Notes: generated by a model from the letters alone, not told the origin. DNA of 64,000 bases from Enchytraeus crypticus (GCA_905160935.1 CAJHZI010000882.1:2860501-2924500); one strand, 5' to 3'; shown: positions 35,338 to 46,490, counted from the stretch's first letter. Numbers and translations: made by a program.

Positions 35338-35552
35338 TGCCGGTCTTGTGTCTGGGTTGCTGAAGAATAGACCAACCGTGGACTGCAAGTGACGTAGAAC
35401 GCAATACATCACTAAGATTCAAACCAACGACAAAAAGGGCCTTCGGTTGGTAAGAGCCTAGGTTCCAGAAATTGCTAAAAAAGGGTTTTAATCACAACCC
35501 AACTTAAGCTGGGATTCAATTGAAGACGACTATGATGATGACGATGATTAAT
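35338..35552 (+). mobile_element. Family C SINE-like element, copy 1
   Basis: The head is GGTTGCTGAAGAATAGACCA then CCGTGGACTGCAAGTGACGT, the middle GATTCAAACCAACGAC ... TTCGGTTGGT, and the 3' end GCTGGGATTCAATTGAAGAC with a (GAT)n tail. It is homologous to 39864-40098, 41640-41912 and 47105-47335. No ORF was found. The head is shared with family B. Confidence 0.75.
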
Positions 35553-36039
35553 TGCCATAACTACAGTAGGCCTTTATGTACCTATTGAACTCTCAAAATT
35601 TATTTTATTTTATGCATTAGCAAATACATGTTAAATTTTCGAATTATAGTTTTCTTCATTTCTCTTTTCCCATACTACTGAATTACTTTCTCTATTTTAT
35701 CTAGTGTATATAGGCCTAACGTTATTTGCTTATTCCCAAGTTCTTCTTTTTTTCATACCATATTTTTTATTTTACTATTTCTTAGAATCTTCCTCTTCAA
35801 TTACGGATAAGATTTCAATATTTTAATACGTTCTCCTGATTACGTGTAGAATTAACACAGCAAGACTAACGCTGATGGAACATTTACTTTAATGGATTTA
35901 TTTTGGGGTTAGTAAACCTTTGAAAATGATCATTTTGACTGGTTTTAGATCTGCAGCATGACTATGCCTCTGACTTCGATAGAGAAATTAAGATTTTTCG
36001 AATCACTTTGCTTCCATCTGGAGAATTAGCTTCTAGAGA

Positions 36040-36514
36040 CATAAATGACTGGTATGAGCCTCACAAAAAGTCTAAAGAAAGACACAAAGATAAAGATAGT
36101 GAAGACTTTGGTTTGGACCACGCTATTATATGGATGTGAAACATGGACCTTAAGAAAGGAAAATATTAGGAAACTGGAGGCATTGGAAATGTGGATTTGG
36201 AGAAGAATGGGGAAGATTAGCTGGACTCAAAAGGTTACAAATGAAGAAGTTCTGGAGAGAGTTTGCACAGATAGACAGTTGATAAATGTATTAAGAAATA
36301 GGAAGAAGAGATGGATAGGACACATTCTAAGGCGGGAAGGTCTATTTAGAAGAGGTCATAGAATGTAGAATGGTAGGAAAAAGAGACAGGGGCAGGCCGA
36401 GGTTAGGTATGTTAGATGATTTAAAGACCCACTCATATGTGGAAATGAAGAGGAAGGCGAAATTCAGAGAAGAATGGAGGCGTTATATACCATGGACCTT
36501 CCAGTAGGCAGTGC

Positions 36515-36520
<6 letters not shown>
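36040..36520 (+). mobile_element. LINE-E fragment, reverse-transcriptase C-terminal part
   Basis: The open frame 36045-36368 encodes KTLVWTTLLYGCETWTLRKE, KLEALEMWIWRRMGKISW, VTNEEVLERV and INVLRNRKKRWIGHILRREG, then shifts frame. The DNA continues through the GRGRPR region to the 3' end CCAGTAGGCAGTGCACTCAG and an (AG)n tail. It lacks the catalytic part of the reverse transcriptase. It is the best preserved C-terminal part of the family here together with 54.3-54.75 kb. Confidence 0.88.
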
Positions 36521-36564
<44 letters not shown>

Positions 36565-36645
36565 TCACAACATACTATTAATAATTAATTAACATACTAT
36601 TAATAATAGTAATAATAATAATAATAACAATAATAATAATATGGA
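36518..36645. repeat. (AG)n tail of LINE-E and (AAT)n
   Basis: About 45 bp of AG directly follows the LINE-E end. An AATAAT-rich tract lies at 36597-36642. Confidence 0.95.
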
Positions 36646-37049
36646 GACGGGCGCTGCTGGAGCCAAAAGTTGTGGATTCAGGGCAATGTCACCCGCTGCT
36701 GCGACCAGCAACGTTTAATAAAAATAATACTAATATTTATAGATAGACGGTTTTTTACCTAGAAACCTATTTTCTTTCGATAATAATAATAATAATCATA
36801 ATAGGATTTACTGAAGAGAAAAGTTGGATAATATAATTGCAGAAGACACTGTGAGAAAGCTACAAAAGATAAACTATTGGTGAATAGTACGTTTATTGCA
36901 ATGTTTAATTGAATTTTCGAAATAATTTAAGTGATATTATATAATAATCAAAAATTTTTGTGTGGAACACAGACTAAATTTAAATCTATTGCAGTAGCCT
37001 CAACCATATTTAAACTTTAATTAATTTTAATTTTATTTGAATACAGAAA

Positions 37050-37695
37050 CGGAAACATATTTTGATGAAAATTCTTCCATAATTCTTGCTTGTCAATAGT
37101 TCATTCTAAACTTGACTACTGTAATTCATTGCTATATGGCTTACTTTGTTCTTTTCTCATGCGTTTGCAACGCATTCAGAATTCTGTAGCACGTGTTGTC
37201 TGTCGATCCTCAAGGCTTCAGGCCACTTCTAGTTCCTTGCTTAATAATCTTCATTGGCTTCCTGTAGTTCAAAGAATTAAGTATAAAATTGCTCTGTTAA
37301 CTTTCAAAGCACTTCTCATAATCCAATATCAACCTTCTTGGAAGCTTCGTTCTTCCTAAACTGCGCAAAATTCCTAATATTGTCACTTCGTTAGGTAGAC
37401 GTTCATTTTCTTTCTCATCTCCTACTGTTTGGAACTCTCTGCCCCCTGATCTTCACTCCTGTTCTACTACTTTCACTTTTCGTTGCAATTTGAAAACAAT
37501 AATCTCTTCTCACTATAGACTTTTTTAATCTTGCATGACTGTTTTTTGATTACCGGACCGGGTCTTTCGCTTTCTCTTCAGCACATGTTTTTTCAGATTG
37601 TTTGGGGTATTTCGATTTGTAATGACATACATGTATGATGGAGGACGTCCCTGACATCATCCTTGTATGAGAAAACGGACATTAAACCTTTATTA
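37050..37695 (+). mobile_element. CR1/L2-like LINE, 3' fragment, copy 2
   Basis: The open frame 37090-37359 encodes SIVHSKLDYCNSLLYGL, MRLQRIQNSVARVVCR, LNNLHWLPVVQRIKYKIALL and TFKAL. This is the well-known C-terminal signature (DYCNSLLYG, LQxxQNxAAR, LHWLPVxxRIxFK) of CR1/L2/Rex-type LINEs. After a frameshift come GRRSFSFSSPTVWNSLPPDL-like codons. The tail GGACGTCCCTGACATCATCC, GTATGAGAAAACGGACATTA and AACCTTTATTA closes it before an AT tract. It is 5'-truncated and dead. Confidence 0.85.
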
Positions 37696-37740
37696 TATAT
37701 ATATATATACAGTATATATATATATATATATATATATACT
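37690..37740. repeat. (AT)n microsatellite
   Basis: AT dinucleotide immediately after the LINE tail. Confidence 0.95.
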
Positions 37741-37769
37741 TTGCATCTTAGCATACATGTATATTCTTT

Positions 37770-38036
37770 TCTCCCTGTTGTGTCCGAGACATTGAAGAAT
37801 AGCTCAACCATTAAATGCACGTGTCGTGAATGGCGACAAAGCATTAACTGAGGAAAGCAACTGGAAACCATCTCAGAAGCCAAACTTTCCCCAAGTATAC
37901 TAGATAGGGTATGGGTAAGGACTGGACTTTTGTGAAGAGATTAACTTGTTGATCGTTGGAGTGCTCTATATGAAGCTTGAAAGCAAATTTTAGAGTATGA
38001 ATGTGTACCATGGGCCTGCCATTTGGCTGAACACTA
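37770..38036 (+). mobile_element. Family B SINE-like element
   Basis: The head GTGTCCGAGACATTGAAGAA is followed by TGCACGTGTCGTGAATGGCG, then GGAAACCATCTCAGAAGCCA, GTGAAGAGATTAACTTGTTG, and the end TGTACCATGGGCCTGCCATT before an AT tract. It joins the shared B/C head to the B tail. Confidence 0.75.
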
Positions 38037-38325
38037 AATATATATACATATACGTATATACATACATTTATAATTATATATATACATGTATATATAATAC
38101 ATACATACAGTATATGTACATATATATATATAATACATACATACAGTATATGTACATATATATATACGAGTGTATATATATATATATATATACATGTATA
38201 TATATATGTATATATATATAAATATATATATATATATTGCGATATATACATGTATATATAACGATATATATATATACGCATACTGCATATTTAAATATAT
38301 ATAATACAAATACATGTATAGGCAT
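38036..38325. repeat. AT/ATACATGTAT-rich tract
   Basis: Nearly 290 bp of AT dinucleotide mixed with ATACATGTATAT words and one internal duplication (ACATACAGTATATGTACATA twice, near 38104 and 38141). Four overlapping open frames on both strands with YIYIY repeats are artefacts of it. Confidence 0.95.
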
Positions 38326-38679
38326 GTACAATTTGTTTATTTTCTATAGAAACACTTTTTGAATTATCCTCATCCTCATATAATGCAACATTAAGTCAAT
38401 ATTTTCCTAGTTTTATCGACGACTACATATAATTATGAAATGACTTACATGTAATCATGGTGCGTCTATAAATACATCTAGCTTCTGCCACCCAATCACA
38501 CACCCACAGCACCCCGTTAAACACACATCTACTGAGTGAGGAATTATATCAAGACTGAGAAGGTTTTATTAGATCTAAATATGAATTGATCTGAGTTTTG
38601 AAATTTGATAGAATTTTCTGCTCGTTTTGCACTAAGAGTTGATTTGTTTTTATTATCGACGCACTATAACATTATGGTG

Positions 38680-38775
38680 TGGGACAGAGAGGATTGGAGG
38701 TTATCTATTCGTATCCAGACCCTTATTAAACTGGAATTTAAGGGAAGATGAAGCTGATGATGATGTTTAGAACAA
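38680..38775 (+). mobile_element. Family C 3' end fragment
   Basis: TCTATTCGTATCCAGACCCT, AAACTGGAATTTAAGGGAAG and a GATGATGAT tail match the 3' end of family C. Confidence 0.55.
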
Positions 38776-38849
38776 CAGCAATATTATAAGTAAGTCTATT
38801 GGACACAGATAATTTTTCTTAACTAGTGAATGTATAAAATTGTGTTAAA

Positions 38850-38970
38850 ATATCGGTAAGATGTCCGACCGCTGATCAGTATACACGGGGTTGAAATCAT
38901 GGGCTCTTACTTCATTGATATCGCTCTTTCTAGAGATGAAACTGACGTTAACATCGGCTTTACCGCTTTC
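38850..38970 (+). mobile_element. tRNA-derived SINE, diverged copy
   Basis: ATCGGTAAGATGTCCGACCG, GGTTGAAATCATGGGCTC (B-box region with one change), TGATATCGCTCTTTCTAGAG and a GAAACTGACGTTAACATCGG tail. Confidence 0.75.
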
Positions 38971-39464
38971 GTATTAGCTCCGTGCATATTGTACAGTCAG
39001 AGTTTCGGCCGCACTTTGAGAGTGTTGTAAACAGAAGCCACGTTTTGTCACATTTGCCTGTCATGTGATTGGCTTTCTGTGATGTGGTTAAACAGTTCAA
39101 ATACTGTATTCCTTACGAGTTTCTCTCTTGTCAACTTTAAAGCCTATTCGTAGTTTAAGTAATAAAATACAAATACTATCTATTTGTAGCCAAGTGTAAA
39201 TATTCTTTTATTTTATGTTTTAAATTTTAGACATGCAAATATTTTTAAGAGAACATGACTTGCAAAAATTAGACCGTTCTAGAACTGTAATATTAATTAT
39301 TACCAATGAAGCTCCGATAATACTTGCGGAACAATTAACAACTAATTTTTACCTACTAATATAATAAATTCGATCCAACATTGCTCATTACGGATATTTA
39401 ACGAAGCCATAAGTAACTAAACGATCTGTAAAATGAGGATAAAGCTTGATGTTTGATTAACTTG

Positions 39465-39690
39465 CGTCTTCAGTCATTTAAAGCTTTCGTGCACCTGCTT
39501 CCTGAAGTAGAGATTTGAATTTGAGGCAGTAAAGAAGATACCCTTGCTCGTACACCGTGACCTGAGGACAGATGAGTTGGTTCAGCCCGCTCTGAGCGGG
39601 GCATGGGATGCAGATCATCGGTCGAGAACACGCGCTGTTGCCCCCTTCTCTCTCACCCGGAATATTCATCTTCTAGAAATCTTCACCTGT
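39465..39690. other. GC-richer unique patch, possible unannotated exon
   Basis: This is the only repeat-free GC-richer patch between gene C and the FGF gene. Both strands are open (63 codons minus from 39669; 66 codons plus across 39544-39744). On the plus strand it ends at TTCACCT|GTAAGTATT, a strong donor-like site. No domain was recognised in either translation, so it may be a leader exon, an exon of an unknown gene, or chance. Confidence 0.2.
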
Positions 39691-39863
39691 AAGTATTGCT
39701 TGCTATTATGTGATTTTCTACTCTTAATTAAAATCTCCATTTAATTTTGACTATCGCTCTTCCCTTACGGCGTGGCCTCTGAGTACTGCGAAGCTGAAAG
39801 ATGCGTCAGTAGCTCAATAATAATATCATTTCATGCATAATATCATGCATCTATGAGAGAAGT

Positions 39864-40098
39864 CAATTACCCGCCTCGTGTTCGGGTTGCTGTAGAATAG
39901 ACTAGCCGTGGACTGCACGTAAAGATCGTCAAAGCACTAAGATCCCAACCAACTTGAAAAAGGTGACTCGGCTCGTTGGCGCCTAGGCTCCAAAATTGTT
40001 ACATTTGATAAAACGAATAGAAACTTTCTATTCGTATCTCGATCCTAGATAAACTGGCATTCAAAGGAAGATGATGATGGTGACAGTGATGATATGTG
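39864..40098 (+). mobile_element. Family C SINE-like element, copy 2
   Basis: Full layout: GGGTTGCTGTAGAATAGACT, CCGTGGACTGCACGTAAAG, AAGATCCCAACCAACTTG, CGGCTCGTTGGCGCCTAGGC, ATTCGTATCTCGATCC, then CTGGCATTCAAAGGAAGATG with a short GAT tail. Confidence 0.75.
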
Positions 40099-40099
40099 A

Positions 40100-41335
40100 A
40101 ATCAATAGCAGTTAGAATTTTGTGTCTTTATTTTGGTTTTTATACCCTCAAATAGCAATCTAATGTTGAACTAGATAGTTTTATACGTTGTTCAGTAACG
40201 ACCCATGTAATAAAAATAAAGTAATTCAATCACTATGATCACATGGAGGGATATTCATATCGTTTTCGGATTCAATCATTTATTTGTTATTATTTAAATT
40301 TATTTTGATTGATTCTAAACAGACCGTCTGCTCGTGGGTATCTTTGTTTCGAATTCGTTAAGTTTAAGAAGCCAAATAAAAAACAGATTTTTAATGTGAA
40401 ATATTTGATTCTAAGAATTACGAAACATATAGAAAGTTTGTCGAAGGATCCTTGGCAATCTTTCGCTATCCTTAACCCCACTCTCTGCTAACACTTGCCG
40501 TTTATTCGTTAGAATTGTTTTTGTCTTAATTATATTCTGTGGAATTGTTTTGATATTTTGTATCACATATCGTTTACGCTGCAGCTAACACTCTGCTTAA
40601 ACGCTACCCGTTCGTTGCGCTCATAAAATTTTTACCGTAACGAAAAAGCTGGTATATATTTTATGACATTGAGTTGAACTTAAACATTAAATATATATAT
40701 TGTTCGAAAGTATATCCTCATGCCGGTGTTAATCTATTAATTCTGTCAAACCACGAGTCGACTTTGTTTGCACGGACTTTGCTAGGCCAATGCGCGACAA
40801 TGTATCAACATGCTAATAAGAGAATTGTTATATAGATGTAGATGCTGATATATATTCTTCTATCGTCAAAGGTCAAATGCTCAGACGGATGCCACAAGAC
40901 CATTTGTTTCTCTGAAACCATGCGGCAATAGTTTAATATATTATCGCTCATGCTTTTCTTTTCTCTTTGTATCTCACAGCAATGTATATCTACAGATTCA
41001 ATGTATATGTATCACTTAAGCTTCTTAATTTCCTGTTTCTCTCTTTATGATCACATACAGGTACTGCATTTGATATGCTAGAACAGTTTGTTATGACGCG
41101 AATATTCGTCATAAAAAAGCAGTCTTTACTTTGGTCGGCTTTTGCGGAGGTGTGCAGTCAATTAGCATTAACGTTGTTTTAGCTCATTTGAATCAACATT
41201 GTCGCATGGAAAAGAATATTCAGATGGACCATAAGATAAAAGAGATCACTGGGTAGAGCGTTAGGTAAGCGTTGATATCCTTATCGATAGCCGAAAGGTT
41301 CCTCAACATACCACAAATACTCTAAGTGTTTTAAT
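40100..41335. other. Intergenic, no gene recognised
   Basis: AT-rich. The 60-codon frames on both strands at 40290-40491 mirror each other and have no domain. No repeat was seen. Confidence 0.45.
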
Positions 41336-41344
41336 ATCTCTCGC

Positions 41345-41560
41345 TCGAGTCTCAATCCAGTAGCAGGTCCAAGGTGCACATACATGTACTTACTAAGAGA
41401 TTGCTTTCACGCTCCACATGAGCACTTCATAGATCAACAAGTTATCTATATACATTATTCATGCCTTGTCCAGCCTATAGCTTGAGAAAATATGGCTTCT
41501 GATGTGGTTACCCGTTGCTTACCTAAGTGCGTGATTAGTCGCCTCTTACGCCACAAAATT
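41345..41560 (-). mobile_element. Family B SINE-like element, 3' two thirds
   Basis: On the minus strand: GGCGACTAATCACGCACTT, GGTAACCACATCAGAAGCCA, TGTGGAGCGTGAAAGCAATC and GTGCACCTTGGACCTGCTAC. It aligns to 25110-25500. Confidence 0.7.
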
Positions 41561-41639
41561 ACGGTTGGTCTAATCTTCAATGACTCGAACGCAACATAGG
41601 AATAATTGGAATATATTATAGTAGTCATTTGTCTTTTTA

Positions 41640-41915
41640 CCTGTGTTGTGTCCGAGTGTGGCTGAAGAATAGACCAAACGTGAACTACAAGTGTCGTAAA
41701 GGCGAAAAGTCCCTAAGATCCAATCCAACTCCAAAAAAGGGTGTTCGCTTGATGAGTGCCTTGACTCCATATATTCCTATAAAACCTTCTAAAACGAAGG
41801 AAAAAATTCTATGGACACATTTATGACTGATAAATGGTGATACAGAGAAGAGTGGAGAAGATCTATTTATACCGTTATGATGATAATGATGATGATGATG
41901 ATGATGATGATTATT
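41640..41915 (+). mobile_element. Family C SINE-like element, copy 3, with (GAT)n tail
   Basis: GTTGTGTCCGAGTGTGGCTG, AAGAATAGACCAAACGTGAA, AAGATCCAATCCAACTCC, GGTGTTCGCTTGATGAGTGC; after a diverged middle it ends in a (GAT)n run of about 36 bp at 41877-41912. The open frames here (including the HHHHHHHH run on the minus strand) are artefacts. Confidence 0.7.
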
Positions 41916-42121
41916 GTCTTTTGATATTTTAAACCTTAATAGTATTAACATGTTGTATTGCATTTCTGTTTTTGTTTCTACAGACTCGCTCTTTTGCTGA
42001 CAGTTCAAATTCTCCTATCGTCACTCAGTGAAGCGGTAGGTCTAGCTATGTTGTATACTACTAATTAACACTGGGTATTACTAATGCTAAAAGTGTAATG
42101 CGAAATATATTTAAGGGCCTA

Positions 42122-42236
42122 TGATGGCTGGAGTCAGAGACGATTTATCATATCCATCATTTCCGACAGCAGTTCTGTATGTGCGGTGTTCAAATCTTGG
42201 ACACCGTCACTGATTTCGCTTTCGAGGGATACAGTT
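42122..42236 (+). mobile_element. tRNA-derived SINE, diverged copy without tail
   Basis: GATGGCTGGAGTCAGAGACG head, GGTGTTCAAATCTTGGACAC B-box region and CGTCACTGATTTCGCTTTCG body are present; the usual GAGGAAACTGACG tail is missing. Confidence 0.65.
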
Positions 42237-42427
42237 ATGCATATGAATATACAATTGAATATACATGTTTATATATATTTCATATATCCAATAAACATAT
42301 GGGTAAACAGGATTGTTTTCACAGGGCATGACGCCCCTGCCCAGTAAATATTAGTCGAAGCTGAGGATGGCTTAGGGGTTGCACCTCATCATGTGCAGAA
42401 TCCTCCAAGAATAATGTTATAGCAAAA

Positions 42428-42560
42428 GGAATGTTATAAATGATTTAAAGATCCACGCTTATGTAGACATGAAGAGAAAGACGGAATATAGAGATGAGTG
42501 GAGGCGTTATATACCATGGTCCTGCCAGTAGGCAGTGTACTAAGGGAGAGACAATAAACA
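42428..42560 (+). mobile_element. LINE-E 3' terminal fragment
   Basis: GATTTAAAGATCCACGCTTA, AGATGAGTGGAGGCGTTATA and TACCATGGTCCTGCCAGTAG match the last ~120 bp of LINE-E, ending GTGTACTAAGGGAGAGA. Confidence 0.8.
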
Positions 42561-43064
42561 TACACTTATAAATATACGTAACTTTTTTACAAAGCTTGTA
42601 TACTGTATTATGCATAGTGTATTTGTATCATTAAACAGAATTCAAATAGTTTTCATTGAACAGAATTTGTGATCCCTGTAAGACAATGTTGTACAGCTCC
42701 TCCCCTACTAGAATAAAATCGACTATTAGTATGAAAATTCGTATTGTTATTAGCATTTTAATTATTAGTATTACTAAGTGTAGGCTTAATTATAACAAGT
42801 TACGCTAGTAAGATATACTAATAATAAATCAGTTATGCCCTATTTAATAAGTCCTTTACCCACTAAATTTTCTTAAGGCTGAAAATGATTATTTGTCAGT
42901 ACTATATTAATTTGGTCAAATTGCTTCCATTATTCACTCTTTACGTTATGTTTTGGCCATGTAGTTTGTGGTATACCTTAATATTTTAAAAAAACTTTAG
43001 CCCATTCAGGGGCAGACCGCTGTGACGGTTCGGATGGATATATTACAAAAGTGTAATTATATTT

Positions 43065-43145
43065 TATTGTAATGAGATACGACGTCCCTGCTATCATCCT
43101 TGTATGAGGAAACGGACATTAACATATTGTTGTTGTTATTATTTA
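43065..43145 (+). repeat. Loose LINE-like tail
   Basis: ACGACGTCCCTGCTATCATC, TTGTATGAGGAAACGGACAT and TTAACATATTGTTGTTG. The same tail as the CR1/L2-like LINE, with no recognisable body in front. Confidence 0.6.
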
Positions 43146-43674
43146 TTGCAGTTATGAAAGATTTTGTTGAATATCTAATGCACTACTTGCATAGTTAAGC
43201 CCATATACTGTAACTATTGTGATCAGAACTGTTTAGTCATAGCTGAACTGTGAAGCTTGACATTTAATTTTTCTGTTTAAGTGAAGAGTAAAATTAAATA
43301 TTTCGAATTGCCGCGGAATTGAGAATAACTAAGCCATAATCCTCAAGGCCATAAATTCAAAAGAGTATCCTTTCAGAAACCTTGATACAAAGTTAAGTAC
43401 GAAATGAAACATACACCCGGCAATTAAGGGAATCTGAAGCTTTCAGTTTACATATCAGGAGACAATATATCAGCAAAGACTATCGTGTCTCCTAAAGGGC
43501 GTGTCTCGTCAGAAGTACAAAGCTCAGTCTGATGCAGGACAATGTGTGCTTTGATGCTTCACAGAGCCACAGATATAATTGTGTCTATTTTCTGTAATAG
43601 TACGCATTCACTCGAATCATTTTAGACATTGTATCTTGTTTCAATTCACTTGAAAATCCTAGTTCTGATGCTTA

Positions 43675-43728
43675 CATATAATATACGATTATATATACAT
43701 GTATATACATATATATATTTTTATTATA

Positions 43729-43780
<52 letters not shown>

Positions 43781-43852
43781 TATATAACCGTCCGTATATA
43801 TAAGCAATTAAGCAAATATATAGATGCCTAATATATACATGTGTATATATAT

Positions 43853-43892
<40 letters not shown>

Positions 43893-43948
43893 TGATATAT
43901 ATATATATATATAATATGATATATATATATATATATATATATACAATT
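43675..43948. repeat. AT-rich microsatellite block
   Basis: Several AT runs with ATACATGTAT and ATAATATGAT interruptions, directly preceding the tRNA SINE at 43951. Confidence 0.95.
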
Positions 43949-43950
43949 GA

Positions 43951-44083
43951 CTGGAGCCAGTGGCGTTGTCGGTAAGATACTGGACCGCGGATCACTATGT
44001 GCGGGGTTCAAATCCTGGGCTCGCCCGTCACGGACATCGCTTTCTAGTGCTAGTGAGGAAACTGATGTTAACATTAGCTTTTA

Positions 44084-44090
<7 letters not shown>
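43951..44090 (+). mobile_element. tRNA-derived SINE, full length, between AT tracts
   Basis: CTGGAGCCAGTGGCGTTGTC (A-box), GGGGTTCAAATCCTGGGCTC (B-box), CGCCCGTCACGGACATCGCT, a small internal duplication (TAGTGCTAGTG), and a GAGGAAACTGATGTTAACAT tail, then AT dinucleotide again at 44091-44150. Confidence 0.88.
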
Positions 44091-44127
<37 letters not shown>

Positions 44128-44186
44128 TATATATATATATACATATGCAAATAAAATATAGAAATAGGTAAAAGCCTATATATTTA

Positions 44187-44223
44187 GAGGAAACTGACGT
44201 TAACCTTAGCTTTACCAGCTTTT
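44187..44223 (+). mobile_element. tRNA SINE tail only
   Basis: GAGGAAACTGACGTTAACCT and TAGCTTTACCAGCTTTT stand alone about 100 bp after the previous copy, as if the AT tract had been duplicated or expanded within a SINE pair. Confidence 0.7.
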
Positions 44224-44339
44224 TACATATGGCTACTGTTTGTCATATTTATGCTTATATTTCTTTACAGCGTATCTACATACACATGTATATAATCATT
44301 TTAACGTAACTATAATATACGATTGCAGAGTGCAGCATG

Positions 44340-44545
44340 CTGAAAAATTGCACATTTATCGCTTACTGGATGTGTCGTACAAGTCGAATAATCAAAAATT
44401 GAGGAAGACAAGTGGAAACCACCATTGAGGCCCTAATTGTCGAAGCCAAAGGCTAAATTAAGGTTTTTATAAACGGATTATCGCCTTCGTTATAATATAC
44501 AGTTCTTTGTAGAAAGAGTGCTCTTTAAAGAGCGTGACAGTAAAA
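44340..44545 (+). mobile_element. Family B fragment, diverged
   Basis: ATTGAGGAAGACAAGTGGAA, ACCACCATTGAGGCC, TTTATAAACGGATTATCG and TTAAAGAGCGTGACAG fit the middle to 3' part of family B loosely. Confidence 0.4.
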
Positions 44546-45261
44546 ATTTAGGATGTGCATGAATTATGTTGGTCTAGATGTCATTCAGCGACTCATGAGA
44601 GGAAAAATATAAACAAATCTTTGATGAATGAAAGTTTGTCACTGAGGTATGAGCTGGTATTCCTTATTCTTATGATATTTTCAATAGTGACTTTTACGAT
44701 GCTTCGAGAGTATTCGTTGTCGTCATCCAAATCTACAGAATGGCCTATAATTTAGTAACAACTCGTCCCTTTACTATGAAATTAAATTATCAACTAATTT
44801 TGACATGATTTTGGTAATATTAATGTAGGTTAATGTACATGTATACGTTTCTGTATATTTGCAGGCATTTCGTATGCTCTCCGTATGCTCTCCTTAGAAG
44901 GAATGCGAGTCTAATGTAGTTTTAATGCTGAACTGAGTTCTCACGTGTTAGAACAGATATGAGTCATTTATCAGCCTAGAAACTGGCCTCTCTACTCTCT
45001 TGGTGTGCTTTAAACAGCCAACTACGAGGGAGCGGTGTGGTGTAACGCATAGGCCCGTATCACCTCTCTTAACAATTGTGTCAATTGACCGGTTTTTAAC
45101 TATAACTATTAGCGCATAACATAAGCTATTTAATTATCTATGTTTAATAAGTCGTAAGCGATTAGATACCTTGTTTTCTGCTTCAGAGTTCATCAATTCA
45201 AAGGTTACATAGTTCTTTTTAGGTTAAGAAATTTTCAAAGCGATAACTTTCATTGATGATA

Positions 45262-45306
45262 TTATATGTATGTATGTATATATATATATATATTTACATA
45301 TATATA

Positions 45307-45346
<40 letters not shown>

Positions 45347-45435
45347 ATATATAACATATAGGCCTATATACATGTATACTATAGATTATATTTATATATA
45401 TATATATATATTATATATATATATATAATATTATA
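45262..45435. repeat. AT-rich microsatellite block
   Basis: AT runs interrupted by ATGTATGT, TATATCTATA, TAGGCCTATATACATG and ATATTATATA words. Confidence 0.95.
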
Positions 45436-45553
45436 TTTACATACATATAATGCATAGGTTTTGGATCTACAGAATTCAACACGATAAACGTTTTATAGAA
45501 GAATTGTGATGTTTTCGGATTTATCTAGAGTTATTAATGTCATCCAATTTTAC

Positions 45554-45690
45554 TAAAAGCTGGTAAAGCTAAGGTTAATGTCAGTTTCCTCACCCGAAAG
45601 CGATGTCAGTGACGGGAAAGCCCAGGATTTGAACCCCGCACAAACTGATCTGCGGTCGATTGTCTTACCGACTTCGCCACTGGCTGGAGT
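45554..45690 (-). mobile_element. tRNA-derived SINE with inverted 5' end
   Basis: The full unit is on the minus strand (tail at 45554, B-box GGTTCAAATCCTGGGC near 45625, head near 45683). At its 5' edge the head is repeated in the other direction, giving TTCGCCACTG-GCTGGAGT-CAGTGGCGAA. The open frame at 45578 is inside the SINE. Confidence 0.85.
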
Positions 45691-45867
45691 CAGTGGCGAA
45701 CTAACGAAAACAATTTTACAATGCAAATATAAACCACAATTTGTAGTAATTTATGTTGTGTTAATACACATAAAGAAAAGGTAGGTGTCTATTTCTGAAA
45801 AGGATTCTTCAGATTTTAAATTTGTGTTGCATACTCTCCTTTTGAGCAGGAGAATTTCTCAATATAG

Positions 45868-46062
45868 GCCTATATATATTTATATATACATGTGTATATA
45901 TATATATATATATATATACATGAATTTAGAGAGAGAAAATGGAAAGGAAATGGAAAGAGAGAGAGATAGAGAGAGAAAAAGAGAGAGAGAGACAGAGACA
46001 GAGACAAAGACGGTAGCAAAGAGACAGAGTATGAGACAGAGAGACAAAAACAGAGTGAGAGA
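45868..46062. repeat. AT tract then (AG)n-rich tract
   Basis: An AT run to 45922 and a GAGA/GACAGA-rich tract from 45930. The overlapping frames on both strands (RERERE, SLSLSL) are artefacts. Confidence 0.95.
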
Positions 46063-46456
46063 GAAAATGCGTAACAAAATAGCGGAATCCCTGAAAGTGT
46101 ACATTTAAAAACTGCTTAGTTGTGTAAATGTACAAGTTGTGTAAACGCTACAATTTTTTTTGAAAATCTTTAATACAATAACACATTGGAATTTTATAAA
46201 CTGAGACTTTGATCCTTTGATTTTAATGAACTGCATGGGATTAGCCCTGCCGTATACTTTCTAGTTTCTAGTTGACTTACTAATGTCGCAAACCGATGAG
46301 TTTGATTTTAATTGTATTTTTACATCATTGTAAGTTCAAACGGTACTCATTAAGTCTGACACCACGACAGATACAGCCTACGAAGTTTGATTAATTTTGA
46401 TGGAGTAAACTTCATAGCAATTTTTACATAAAACATAAAAGAGTCTCTAAGAATCT

Positions 46457-46490
46457 AGCTTGAATCATTATACTTATAGTGATTCAAGCT
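46457..46490. repeat. 11-bp perfect hairpin
   Basis: AGCTTGAATCA (46457-46467) and TGATTCAAGCT (46480-46490) are exact reverse complements with a 12-nt loop. Function unknown. Confidence 0.7.

Noticed and set aside
38034-38331. Overlapping long open frames with YIYIYI repeats on both strands (also near 4500, 25560, 43700 and 62400)
   Set aside because: They are translations of AT/ATACATGTAT microsatellite, open in several frames at once and without any non-repeat portion.
41685-42008. Histidine-rich protein (HHHHHHHH) on the minus strand
   Set aside because: The run is the reverse of the (GAT)n tail of a family C element.
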